From an uncultured Collinsella sp. (GTDB lineage Bacteria; Actinomycetota; Coriobacteriia; Coriobacteriales; Coriobacteriaceae): 64,000 nucleotides of DNA. Made by a program: the position numbers and the translations under genes. Under the pieces are notes generated by a model. The model did not search any database, was not told the origin of the DNA, and was given only the letters and a program-made list of their open reading frames with translations. The DNA is taken from positions 9,067 to 73,066 of the forward strand of contig UQLC01000012.1 of NCBI GenBank assembly GCA_900541795.1. Reading direction: 5' to 3'. Below, piece by piece: positions 33,779 to 41,578 of this stretch; within the stretch, counting starts at the first letter, position 1, and the number at the start of each line of letters is the position of its first letter.

Positions 33779-35290
33779 TTAGCGGTAGCTGACGCTCTGC
33801 TGGGAGTCCTTGACGACTACGTCGTGGGCGCCGCCTTCGACGATGGAGGTGGAGCTGACCAGCGTTAGGCGCGCCTTTTCCTGGAGCTCGGGGATCGAGA
33901 GGGCACCGCAGTTGCACATCGTGGACTTGACCTTGTAGAGCGTGCCGCCCACACCATCCTTGAGGGAACCGGCGTAGGGAACGTAGGAGTCGACGCCCTC
34001 GACGAAGCTAAGCTTCGCGGCGCCGCCCAGGTCGTAGCGCTGCCAGTTGCGAGCACGCGCAGAACCCTCGCCCCAGTACTCCTTCATGTACTGACCGTTC
34101 ACGTTGACGCGCTCGGTCGGGCTCTCGTCAAAGCGGGCGAAGTAACGACCCAGCATCATAAAGTCTGCACCCATGGCAAGGGCGAGCGTCATGTGGTAAT
34201 CGTAGACGATGCCGCCATCGGAGCACACGGGCACGTAGACGCCGGTCTCCTCGTAGTACTCGTCGCGAGCGCGGCAGACGTCGATCAGCGCGGTGGCCTG
34301 GCCACGGCCGATGCCCTTGGTCTCACGGGTGATGCAGATGGAACCGCCGCCGATACCAACCTTGATGAAGTCGGCACCGCAGTCGGCCAGGAAGCGGAAG
34401 CCCTCGGCGTCGACGACGTTGCCGGCACCGACCTTGACGTCCTCGCCGTAGTTGGCGCGGATCCACTCGATGGTGCGCTTCTGCCACTCGCTGAAGCCCT
34501 CGGAAGAATCGATGCACAGGACATCGGCACCGGCCTCGATGAGCAGCGGCACGCGCTCGGCATAGTCGCGGGTGTTGATACCGGCACCGACCATGTAGCG
34601 CTTGTCGCCGTCGAGCAGCTCGTTGGGGTTGGTCTTGTGGCTGTCGTAGTCCTTGCGGAAGACGATGCCCATGAGGTGATCGTAGTCGTCGACGATGGGC
34701 AGGGCGTTGAGCTTATTGTCCCAGATGACGTCGTTGGCAACCTTAAGGCTGATGTTCTTGTCGCCCACGATGAGCTGCTCACGCGGGGTCATGAACTCGG
34801 AGACCTTCGTCTGGTGGTCATCGCGACTGGGACGATAGTCACGGCTGGTGACGATGCCCAGGAGCTTACCCTTGGGAGTGCCGTCGTCGGTAACCGGCAT
34901 GGTGGAGTGACCGGTCTTCTCCTTGAGCTCGATGACCTGCTCCATGGTCATGTCGGGGGTCAGCGTGGAATCGGACTGAACGAAACCGGCCTTGTGGTCC
35001 TTGACGGCCTTGACCATAGCGGCCTCGGACTCGGCGCTCTGGGAACCGTAAATGAAGGACAGGCCGCCCTCGGTAGCGAGCGCGACACCCATGTCGACGC
35101 CCGAGACGGACTGCATGATGGCGGAAACCATGGGGATGTTCAGGGTGATTGCCGGCTTCTCACCGCGCTTAAAGCGGGTCAGCGGCGTCTTAAGAGAGAC
35201 GTTGTTGGGGATGCACTGCGAGGACGAGTAACCAGGGACCAGCAGATACTCCGAAAACGTGTGGGACTCACCGGGAAAGAACGTAGCCAT
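33779..35290 (-). CDS. guaB: IMP dehydrogenase, trichomonad-like type
   Basis: IMPDH oxidises IMP to XMP with NAD, the rate-limiting step to guanine nucleotides. The 503-residue protein has an N-terminal barrel part, a CBS pair (about 95-220: TGHSTMPVTDDGTPKGKLLG and LNALPIVDDYDHLMG), GAGINTRDYAERVPLLIEAG and the catalytic loop GIGGGSICITRETKGIGRG with the nucleophilic Cys. The mobile flap contains ARNWQRYDLGG, with the Arg-Tyr dyad. Motifs depart from the usual bacterial form (GGGSIC in place of GPGSIC; ARFDESP in place of AGTxExP) and agree with what I recall of the Tritrichomonas foetus enzyme, also 503 residues. The ATG at 35290 follows AAAGGAG. Confidence 0.93.
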   Translation of the reverse strand: MATFFPGESHTFSEYLLVPGYSSSQCIPNNVSLKTPLTRFKRGEKPAITLNIPMVSAIMQSVSGVDMGVALATEGGLSFIYGSQSAESEAAMVKAVKDHKAGFVQSDSTLTPDMTMEQVIELKEKTGHSTMPVTDDGTPKGKLLGIVTSRDYRPSRDDHQTKVSEFMTPREQLIVGDKNISLKVANDVIWDNKLNALPIVDDYDHLMGIVFRKDYDSHKTNPNELLDGDKRYMVGAGINTRDYAERVPLLIEAGADVLCIDSSEGFSEWQKRTIEWIRANYGEDVKVGAGNVVDAEGFRFLADCGADFIKVGIGGGSICITRETKGIGRGQATALIDVCRARDEYYEETGVYVPVCSDGGIVYDYHMTLALAMGADFMMLGRYFARFDESPTERVNVNGQYMKEYWGEGSARARNWQRYDLGGAAKLSFVEGVDSYVPYAGSLKDGVGGTLYKVKSTMCNCGALSIPELQEKARLTLVSSTSIVEGGAHDVVVKDSQQSVSYR

Positions 35291-35369
35291 GTTTCTCCTT
35301 TTTCCATGCGACCGGTCGGCTGCAGGCCTCGTAGGACCCAGCCCAACCTTGGGCGCCCAATACTGGGGA

Positions 35370-35398
35370 AGTATCTTAACGCACTTTGACTGCTACAA
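35370..35398 (-). promoter_or_regulatory. Candidate promoter of guaB
   Basis: On the minus strand TTGTAG (35398-35393) and GATACT (35375-35370) are 17 bp apart. A 12-bp palindrome, TTGGGCGCCCAA (35349-35360), sits just downstream near the predicted start and could be an operator. No regulator is evident. Confidence 0.45.
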
Positions 35399-35483
35399 TG
35401 CATGATTTAAGAAGAGCACACGAGGGTTTGACGCAGGCTATGTGTTTGCCCAGCAAACACTTTAGCGGGGAGACGTGGAGCAC

Positions 35484-35828
35484 ATGGAGTACAAGACGAC
35501 GGCAAAGTTGGTCATTCAAGCGTGCGACAAGGATTTACCGGGCGTCTTCGGCCACGGCTGCGTCTTGCTGCTGCAGGGCATCGCCCGCGAGCACTCGCTC
35601 AACCGCGCCGCCAAGAGCATGGGCATGGCCTATTCCAAAGCGTGGCGTATTGTAAACGAGGCCGAAGGCCAGCTAGGCTGCAAGCTCATCAAACGCGACG
35701 GCGCCCGCGGATCCACGCTCACCCCCGCTGGAGAGCGAGCCATAGCGGTCTACGAGGAGCTGCAGACCGACATCAACCAAGTAATTGCCGCAAAGGCCAA
35801 CGACCTCATCGCCAGCATAAAAGAATAG
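35484..35828 (+). CDS. ModE/LysR-type winged-helix protein without effector domain
   Basis: A 114-residue DNA-binding protein resembling the N-terminal domain of ModE (molybdate-responsive regulator): VFGHGCVLLLQGIAREHSLNRAAKSMGMAYSKAWRIVNEAEGQLGCKLI, then GARGSTLTPAGERAIAVYEEL. That is a LysR-like winged helix plus the dimerisation helix. It lacks the C-terminal molybdate-binding (MOP/TOBE) domain, so it may act without molybdate. I prefer the ATG at 35484, which lies 11 bases after GGGGAG; a GTG at 35475 is too close to it. It stands alone on the plus strand, divergent from guaB, and no molybdate transport genes are nearby. Confidence 0.78.
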   Translation: MEYKTTAKLVIQACDKDLPGVFGHGCVLLLQGIAREHSLNRAAKSMGMAYSKAWRIVNEAEGQLGCKLIKRDGARGSTLTPAGERAIAVYEELQTDINQVIAAKANDLIASIKE

Positions 35829-35869
35829 CCAATTTGGGACGGGGCTTTTTAGCTACGCAACCCCCTCTC

Positions 35870-35940
35870 TAAGTTGCGGTGAAATAGGGACTGTTTATGC
35901 CGATAAAGCCGTAAATCAATCCCTATTTCACCGCAACTTA
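35870..35940. repeat. Inverted repeat with perfect 21-bp arms
   Basis: Positions 35870-35890 and 35920-35940 are exact inverted copies (core TTGCGGTGAAATAGGGA) enclosing a 29-base loop that itself contains short complementary parts. The element lies between two converging genes. It could end both transcripts, but it lacks a T-run. Confidence 0.75.
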
Positions 35941-35960
35941 TGAAGTCGAGGATGATTTAG

Positions 35961-36953
35961 CTAGTTGCGGAGGGCGTTGTCTAGGGTGGCGGCCACGATC
36001 AAGGGGTCGTCGGTGCCGGCGAAGAGGCGGATGGTGTTCCCCTGCTTGCCGCGTGGGGCCGAAAGGCGCGTCGTTGCACCGCCGGCGGGCGATGCGCGGA
36101 ACTCCTCAGGCAAAGCATCAAAAAGCTTGCCCGCGCTACGCTCGATAAGGTCAAATTCAACTGCCGGGCCAAAGCCATGCTCGAGGATTCCCGTTGCAAC
36201 CGCATGGTCGGGATGCGAGCTCAGTCCGGGATAGCGCACGTTGCGTACCATCTCATTGGCGGCCAGATACTCGGCCAGTGCACGGGCGCGGTCGAAATGC
36301 GCCTGCATACGAACATCGAGCGAGTCCAGTCCCCGCTCCAGCACAGCGGCCTCGTCAGCTGTTAAATCAAGCTTGGCCAAGCCACAGCCCTCAAGCAGGG
36401 CGTGTGCGCACTCGGCAGCGGCATCCACACGATGGCGCTTGAGCTGCGAGCGCGCGACCGAAGCGGCAACGAGATTGCGCGGAGCCATACCGGCGCACAC
36501 GCGATCGAGCGCCTCGAGCGACAGCGCAGAACCCAGCCGCAGCGGATCGCAGCCAAAAGCCGACGCCACGGTGTTGTCCACAACCAGCAGCGCATGGGCC
36601 TCGCGAGCCGCACGGCCCAGAGTGCGAAGGTCAGGCACACGCAGACCAAACCCGCCGATGGAGTTGACGAACCACCACAAGTGCGGACCCTCGGCATCAA
36701 ACGAAGCATCAAAGCCCTCGGACGCAGCGGCAAACGCCTCGGCAGACGGCGAGCCCACCAGCGCGACATCGCAGCCATCAAAGCCGTGCGCAAACGCATC
36801 GGCAAAGTCGTCCGCAAAGGCCACCAGGCGGTCACCGGGACGCACAATCCCCAACAGAGACAGCGCCGCCGGAACATGCGAAGCCGCAAGCAACCGCGCC
36901 TCACGCGCGCCGGTCCTCAAAGCCCAGGCCTCTTCTAGCCGCTGTACGCCCAT
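35961..36953 (-). CDS. Cys/Met-metabolism PLP-family protein lacking the lysine motif
   Basis: A 330-residue protein of the cystathionine gamma-synthase/beta-lyase family (fold type I). Family features seen are LLVVDNTVASAFGCDP (the cofactor Asp motif), RMQAHFDRARALAEYLAANEMVRNVRYPGLSSHPDHAVATG, and a C-terminal NTIRLFAGTDDPLIVAATLDNAL. Where enzymes carry the S-x-T-K lysine that binds pyridoxal phosphate, this protein has SLEALDRVCAGMAPRN, with no lysine. It may therefore be a non-catalytic relative or a degraded gene. The length is also about 50 residues short. The ATG at 36953 follows AAAGGAGG. A terminator hairpin lies just upstream. Confidence 0.7.
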   Translation of the reverse strand: MGVQRLEEAWALRTGAREARLLAASHVPAALSLLGIVRPGDRLVAFADDFADAFAHGFDGCDVALVGSPSAEAFAAASEGFDASFDAEGPHLWWFVNSIGGFGLRVPDLRTLGRAAREAHALLVVDNTVASAFGCDPLRLGSALSLEALDRVCAGMAPRNLVAASVARSQLKRHRVDAAAECAHALLEGCGLAKLDLTADEAAVLERGLDSLDVRMQAHFDRARALAEYLAANEMVRNVRYPGLSSHPDHAVATGILEHGFGPAVEFDLIERSAGKLFDALPEEFRASPAGGATTRLSAPRGKQGNTIRLFAGTDDPLIVAATLDNALRN

Positions 36954-36980
36954 ACGGCAACCTCCTTTCATTAACAAAAA

Positions 36981-37010
36981 CCCACGATGCGGATGTTCCC
37001 GCATCGTGGG
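36981..37010 (-). terminator. Terminator/attenuator between the GH32 gene and the Cys/Met-family gene
   Basis: CCCACGATGCGG pairs perfectly with CCGCATCGTGGG, followed on the minus strand by TTTTTG. It ends the GH32 transcript or attenuates a transcript starting at a TATACT (37026-37021) just upstream. The next ribosome binding site begins about 12 bases after the T-run. Confidence 0.8.
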
Positions 37011-37048
37011 CAACGGCTGCAGTATAGCGCCGATATGCGACGAATCTC

Positions 37049-38590
37049 CTAGATATTGGGCGCGTGATAGGTCACGCTCGCACCCGGAGCGTCAACGGTC
37101 ACGCCATAGGCCTCGGGATAGATGCGCGTCGAAAACACGAGCGCACCATCGTTCACAAACACCTCGACCGACGAGGCATCGCCAACAATGCGCACGTTAC
37201 GAACCTCGTCGACGGACTCCCAGCGCACAGTACGACCGCAACCGGCAGAAGCGCGGCCCTCATCGGTAAATCGCATCTCAAAGCGCGCGGGCAGTTCGCC
37301 CTCGGCGGGCACAAACGCCAGCTTCAGCTCGCCATCAACGGTCGCGGTGAACGCACCGTCAACACCGTCGACAACAACGTCAAAGCAGGTATCGCCGGCA
37401 ACCTCCAACGAGCCCTCCCCTACACGCACCGAGGCATAATGGTGCTCAATCTCGCGCGCCGGCTGCTGCAGTACCACGCCGCCGTCACCGGCCGTAAGCT
37501 CGCGCGGCACCGTCATGCAGTGCTGCCAGCCGAACACCACGGTCGGTGCGTTGCCATAGGTCGGCTCATCGGGAATGCCCATCCAGCCGATTAGAATATG
37601 GCGACCGTCCTCGGCCGTGAACTCCTGCGGCGCATAGAAGTCAAAACCGGCGTCCCACAGGCGGAACTCGCCCAGCTCATAGGCACCGTCACCACCGGCA
37701 ATGTCGCCCGTTACAGGCATGTAGCCAGCAGCGTATACGTTGCCGCGGTCCCAACGGCCGCCCTCGAGCCCCTGGGGAGAGAAAGACAGAAACCTTGCCG
37801 GTACACCGCCATCCGCCTCAAGCTCAAGGTATCCCGGGCACTCCCACATAAAGCCAAAGCGCTCGGGCGTAGACACACGGCTCTCGAGCTCCCAACTCAG
37901 CATATCGGCCGAGCCATACACCAGGATCTCACCCACATCGCGCCCGGCACCCTCGCCGTGCATGGCGCAAAATCGACTATCGACATGCGGACCGTCCACG
38001 CGACGACGCGCGCCCAGCACCATGTGGTAACGCCCATCATCATCGCGCCACACCTTGGGGTCACGCACGTGGCAGGTCAAATCCTCGGGATAATCCTCGG
38101 ACGCCAGCACCACGCGCTTTTGGCTGAACTCCCGACCGGCAAGGCCATCAACGCTCTCGACATAAACAGTATCGGCGCGGCGGCCGGTATTGACGTAGTC
38201 GTACGTCCCGTCCGAATCGGAAAGCTTAACGTTGCCCGTATAAAGTACGCGAATGCGACCGTCCTCGGCAAGCGCGGAGCCCGAATACACGCCATGGCAA
38301 TCGAACGGCTCGTCGGGCAGCAATGGGGCGCCAACGTAGTCCCACGTCATAAGATCGCGGCTCGTCGCATGGCCCCAGGTCTTAACGCCGCCCTCGACAT
38401 CAAACGGCGCATACTGAAAATAGGCATGGAACACGCCACCCGCCTGGCAGAGACCGTTGGGGTCGTTGAGCCAACCCGCCGGCGGCATAATATGGAAGTG
38501 CTGGCCATACACGCCATGACCGCACTCAGAGGCGGCAGCGTCAACAGCGGCAACCAACTTTGCAAGGTCGCGACCAAGTGCATTAGACAT
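37049..38590 (-). CDS. GH32 beta-fructosidase (sucrose-6-phosphate hydrolase type)
   Basis: A 513-residue glycoside hydrolase family 32 enzyme that splits sucrose, sucrose-6-phosphate or short fructans. It has the three catalytic motifs: AGWLNDPNGLCQ (nucleophile Asp), CHVRDPKVWRDD (transition-state Asp) and MWECPGYLEL (acid/base Glu). A C-terminal beta-sandwich domain follows from about residue 370. There is no signal peptide, so it acts in the cytosol. The start at 38590 has AGGA. It follows the PTS transporter gene by about 107 bases, so phosphorylated sucrose is the likely substrate. Confidence 0.92.
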   Translation of the reverse strand: MSNALGRDLAKLVAAVDAAASECGHGVYGQHFHIMPPAGWLNDPNGLCQAGGVFHAYFQYAPFDVEGGVKTWGHATSRDLMTWDYVGAPLLPDEPFDCHGVYSGSALAEDGRIRVLYTGNVKLSDSDGTYDYVNTGRRADTVYVESVDGLAGREFSQKRVVLASEDYPEDLTCHVRDPKVWRDDDGRYHMVLGARRRVDGPHVDSRFCAMHGEGAGRDVGEILVYGSADMLSWELESRVSTPERFGFMWECPGYLELEADGGVPARFLSFSPQGLEGGRWDRGNVYAAGYMPVTGDIAGGDGAYELGEFRLWDAGFDFYAPQEFTAEDGRHILIGWMGIPDEPTYGNAPTVVFGWQHCMTVPRELTAGDGGVVLQQPAREIEHHYASVRVGEGSLEVAGDTCFDVVVDGVDGAFTATVDGELKLAFVPAEGELPARFEMRFTDEGRASAGCGRTVRWESVDEVRNVRIVGDASSVEVFVNDGALVFSTRIYPEAYGVTVDAPGASVTYHAPNI

Positions 38591-38652
38591 ATCAAAGTCC
38601 TAACGGATCGAAAGTAACAAGGCACCAGAGATCGGCACCAGATACGGGAAAC

Positions 38653-38677
38653 GCCCGCGAGCATACGACCCGCGGGC
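38653..38677 (-). terminator. Weak hairpin between the PTS and GH32 genes
   Basis: GCCCGCG and CGCGGGC flank an 11-base loop, with only GTTTCC following on the minus strand. It may reduce or end some transcripts between the two sucrose genes. Confidence 0.4.
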
Positions 38678-38697
38678 ATCTCCTCAATCAAAAGCTC

Positions 38698-40098
38698 TTA
38701 GGCCTGCTCGGAAGCCTTGGGCTCGTCCTTGTACAGGACAAACGAGATAGCAAAGGAAACCAGCGCGGCGACCGCAAACATGATCGCGTACTGCACGGGC
38801 TGGGCCAGGCACAGCAGGATACCGAAGATACCGGTAACGCCCGTGCCGGAGGCAGCCAGCGAAGTGAGCGCGCAGACCAGGGCACCGCAACCGCCGCCGA
38901 TGCAGCCGGCGATGAAGGGCTTAAAGAAGCGCAGGTTCACACCAAAGATGGCAGGCTCGGTAATGCCCATGAAGGCGGACAGGGCCGAAGGAAGCGCCAG
39001 GCCCTTGATCTTGGCATCGCGGGTCTTAAAGGCAACGGCGAGCGCGGCACCACCCTGAGCGATGTTGGCGGCACTGGCGATGGGCAGCCAGTAAGTCACA
39101 CCGTACTGGGCGAGCTGGCCCAGATCGATGGCGGTGTACATCTGGTGGATACCGGTAACGACCGTGGGGGCATAGAACAGGCCGACGATAAAGGAACCGA
39201 TGCCGAAGGGCAGGGTCAGCAGGGCCTGAATCAGACCGAGGACGGCGTTCTCGGCCCACACGAAGATGGGGCCGACGGCAACGAGCGTCACGAGCACGGT
39301 CACGAACACGGAGACGAGAGGAGTCACAAAGAGGTCGAACATCTCGGGGACAACCTTGTGGAGACGCTTCTCCAAAAAGGCGAGGATGGCGCAGGCGATA
39401 ACGATGGGGATCACGTGGCCCTGATAACCGACCCACTCAAAGCTGTACACGCCGGGGATGACGGTGACCATGGTCTGCACGCCCTCGGAGGCAACCGTGT
39501 AGGCGCTCTGAAGCGAGGAATTGATGAACGCACCGCCGACGACGGCACCCAGGTACGGGTTAGCGCCAAAGGCCTTAGCCGCGGAGTAGCCGATCAGGAT
39601 CTGCAGAATACCAAAGGACGTTCCCGAAACCAGGTCGGCGATCTTGTAGATAAAGTTATTGGTGTCGAGCGCGATAAAGCCGTTGGAGGCCATAAAGTTG
39701 AGGGCGCTCATAATGCCCAGCAGCAGACCCGAAGCCACGATGGCGGGGATGATGGGGACAAAGACGTCGCCGAGCACCTTAATGGCGCGCATAAAGATGT
39801 TCTGCTTCTGCGCCGCGGCCTCCTTGACCTCGGCCTTGGTGGCAGCCTCGACGCCGCTGAGCGCGATGAACTCTTCGTAGACCTTGTTGACGGTGCCGGT
39901 ACCAAAAATAATCTGGAGCTGGCCCTGGGCCTCAAAGACGCCCTTGGCGCCGTCGATATTCTCAAGGGCCTCCTTGTCGACCTTGGCGTTATCGGCAATC
40001 ACCAGACGCAGACGCGTGGCGCAGTGTGCAGCCGAAACAACGTTGCCGGCGCCACCGATGTTGTCGAGCACCTCTTGGGCTGATTTACGGTAGTCCAT
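38698..40098 (-). CDS. PTS sucrose-type EIIBC component
   Basis: A 466-residue phosphotransferase transporter of the glucose/sucrose family that takes up and phosphorylates sucrose. The N-terminal EIIB domain has VVSAAHCATRLRL with the phosphorylated Cys. The C-terminal EIIC domain spans about ten membrane helices (VFVPIIPAIVASGLLLGIMSAL, MGITEPAIFGVNLRF and others). There is no EIIA domain, so phosphate must come from an EIIA encoded elsewhere. The ATG at 40098 is preferred over the in-frame ATG at 40131 because AAGGGAAG precedes it. Two LacI-type operators lie upstream. Confidence 0.9.
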   Translation of the reverse strand: MDYRKSAQEVLDNIGGAGNVVSAAHCATRLRLVIADNAKVDKEALENIDGAKGVFEAQGQLQIIFGTGTVNKVYEEFIALSGVEAATKAEVKEAAAQKQNIFMRAIKVLGDVFVPIIPAIVASGLLLGIMSALNFMASNGFIALDTNNFIYKIADLVSGTSFGILQILIGYSAAKAFGANPYLGAVVGGAFINSSLQSAYTVASEGVQTMVTVIPGVYSFEWVGYQGHVIPIVIACAILAFLEKRLHKVVPEMFDLFVTPLVSVFVTVLVTLVAVGPIFVWAENAVLGLIQALLTLPFGIGSFIVGLFYAPTVVTGIHQMYTAIDLGQLAQYGVTYWLPIASAANIAQGGAALAVAFKTRDAKIKGLALPSALSAFMGITEPAIFGVNLRFFKPFIAGCIGGGCGALVCALTSLAASGTGVTGIFGILLCLAQPVQYAIMFAVAALVSFAISFVLYKDEPKASEQA

Positions 40099-40154
40099 GA
40101 CTTCCCTTTCCTCCAACGGGCGCATGTGCACCCGGCCATGTTTGACACTTATAC

Positions 40155-40194
40155 TGTAATCGTTTTCAGTTTCATATATCTGTAATCGTTTTCA
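40155..40194 (-). promoter_or_regulatory. Tandem LacI-type operators of the sucrose genes
   Basis: TGTAATCGTTTTCA occurs twice, at 40155-40168 and 40181-40194, 26 bp apart. It has a central CG and near-palindromic arms, as in LacI/CcpA-family sites. The sites fit repression by the adjacent LacI protein; a catabolite repressor could also bind. Confidence 0.7.
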
Positions 40195-40281
40195 TATAGC
40201 GGTAAACGGTCGATAATTGACGGTGAAAGGTAGTTTTGAGACAAAAACAGAGAATCAGAAGCCGGCAGACATGCCCAAAGC

Positions 40282-41262
40282 CTAGACATTCATCAGCTGA
40301 TGGCCGAGCTTGAGGGTCTTTAGACCGCTCTCCCCCTCCACGCCATCGAGCGTGTTGAGCAACATATTGGTCGCCTCGACGCCACTGGTCAGGTAGCCAT
40401 AATGTACGGTGGGAATGCCGCCCGTCAGCGCGCGCAAAAACGCGTTGTCGCCAAAACCGCTCACGCGACGCATGCCCTCGCCCACGCCGCGAACCTCATC
40501 GATGGCACGAAGCGCGCCCGCAGCCATGGTATCGGTCGCGCACGCGATAAACGAAACATCGGGAGCGACGGAAAGCAGTTCACGTGCTGCACCATAGCCT
40601 GAGTCGAGCGTAAACGAGCCCAGGCGAATCAAGGCGGCATCGAGCGGGTTACCCGCGGCGCGCAAGCCGGCCTCAAAACCGCGACGGCGGTCATAACCGG
40701 CCGCGCGGTCCTCCTCGGTAACCCCGATGTAGGCGATCTTGCCATCCACCCGACCTGCAAGCGCACGGCCGAGCTCAAAGGCAGCCTCGTAATCGTCGTG
40801 ATAGACGCACGCCGTGCCCTCGACATGCTGGCCGATCAACACAATGGGCACACGACACGACTCAATCGCGCGACGGTGCTCATCGGTGATCATGGTTGCC
40901 ACGAGCACGATGCCATCGACCGGATGGTTTTGGAATAAAACGAGGTATTCGAGCTCGCGATTGGCCACGTTATCGGTATTGGCAAGCAGCATCTGGTAGC
41001 CACGGCGACCGAGCACCTGGCCAATACCGGCGGTAATGCGGCTTACGGATTCCGAGTTAATCTTAGGTACGATGACGCCGATGAGCTTGGTGGAACCGGT
41101 GCGCAGCGCGCGAGCCTGGCTGGATCGCACGTATCCGGTCAACTCGATTGCCTGCTTAATGCGCTCGGCCTTGTCCGCCGAGATATATCCACCGTTGAGG
41201 TAGCGCGAGACGGCGGCGCTCGAAACGCCGGCCAGCTCGGCCACATCTTTCATCTTTACCAC
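40282..41262 (-). CDS. LacI-family transcriptional regulator of sucrose genes
   Basis: A 326-residue repressor with an N-terminal HTH (VKMKDVAELAGVSSAAVSRYLNGGYISADKAERIKQAI). The hinge helix is SSQARALRTG, and a periplasmic-binding-protein-like sugar-sensing domain follows (LIGVIVPKINSESVSRITAGI, TDTMAAGALRAIDEVRG). An open frame begins at 41295, but the operator and promoter at 41278-41323 overlap that start. I choose GTG at 41262, behind AGGGG; ATG at 41253 is an alternative. The ligand is probably sucrose or sucrose-6-phosphate, from its position. Confidence 0.85.
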   Translation of the reverse strand: MVKMKDVAELAGVSSAAVSRYLNGGYISADKAERIKQAIELTGYVRSSQARALRTGSTKLIGVIVPKINSESVSRITAGIGQVLGRRGYQMLLANTDNVANRELEYLVLFQNHPVDGIVLVATMITDEHRRAIESCRVPIVLIGQHVEGTACVYHDDYEAAFELGRALAGRVDGKIAYIGVTEEDRAAGYDRRRGFEAGLRAAGNPLDAALIRLGSFTLDSGYGAARELLSVAPDVSFIACATDTMAAGALRAIDEVRGVGEGMRRVSGFGDNAFLRALTGGIPTVHYGYLTSGVEATNMLLNTLDGVEGESGLKTLKLGHQLMNV

Positions 41263-41277
41263 GAGCACCCCTGTCGT

Positions 41278-41323
41278 TGAAATCGCTTTCACCATGATAC
41301 CCGTGAAGACGGCATGCGAACAA
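41278..41323 (-). promoter_or_regulatory. Promoter and operator of the LacI-family gene
   Basis: TTGTTC (41323-41318) and TATCAT (41299-41294) are 18 bp apart on the minus strand. TGAAATCGCTTTCA (41278-41291) is a LacI-type operator covering the predicted start of transcription. This suggests autoregulation and argues for a start codon downstream of 41278. Confidence 0.65.
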
Positions 41324-41334
41324 AATCAGTCCAC

Positions 41335-41542
41335 CAGGTGGAGCAAACGTCAGCGAGCGGGCAGCTGCCGTGGCGAGGTGCCGCGAAAGAGGAGCGACGC
41401 GTACTTTATGTACGCGAGCGACGGTTTGAGCGGCAGATCGCCCGGCAGCTGCCCGCGCAGCGTCGACCGGTCCGGCGTTCGTTAGAACGCCGGAACATAA
41501 TAGCCACGGCAGCTGCCCGCTCGCTGACGTACGCTCGACCAG
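41335..41542 (-). repeat. Large structured inverted repeat containing copy 2 of the intergenic repeat
   Basis: Positions 41348-41373 and 41504-41529 are perfect 26-bp inverted repeats, with weaker pairing extending to 41335 and 41542. Inside are a copy of the conserved core (about 41380-41435, flanked by its own GGCAGCTGCC arms) and a separate perfect hairpin at 41471-41494 (TCCGGCGTTC/GAACGCCGGA). It follows the last gene of the exopolysaccharide operon and precedes the lacI promoter. The whole fills the intergenic space. Confidence 0.75.
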
Positions 41543-41578
41543 GAGCGCCCCTCTTTGTGCAATCTGCTCGCTAGGGTT

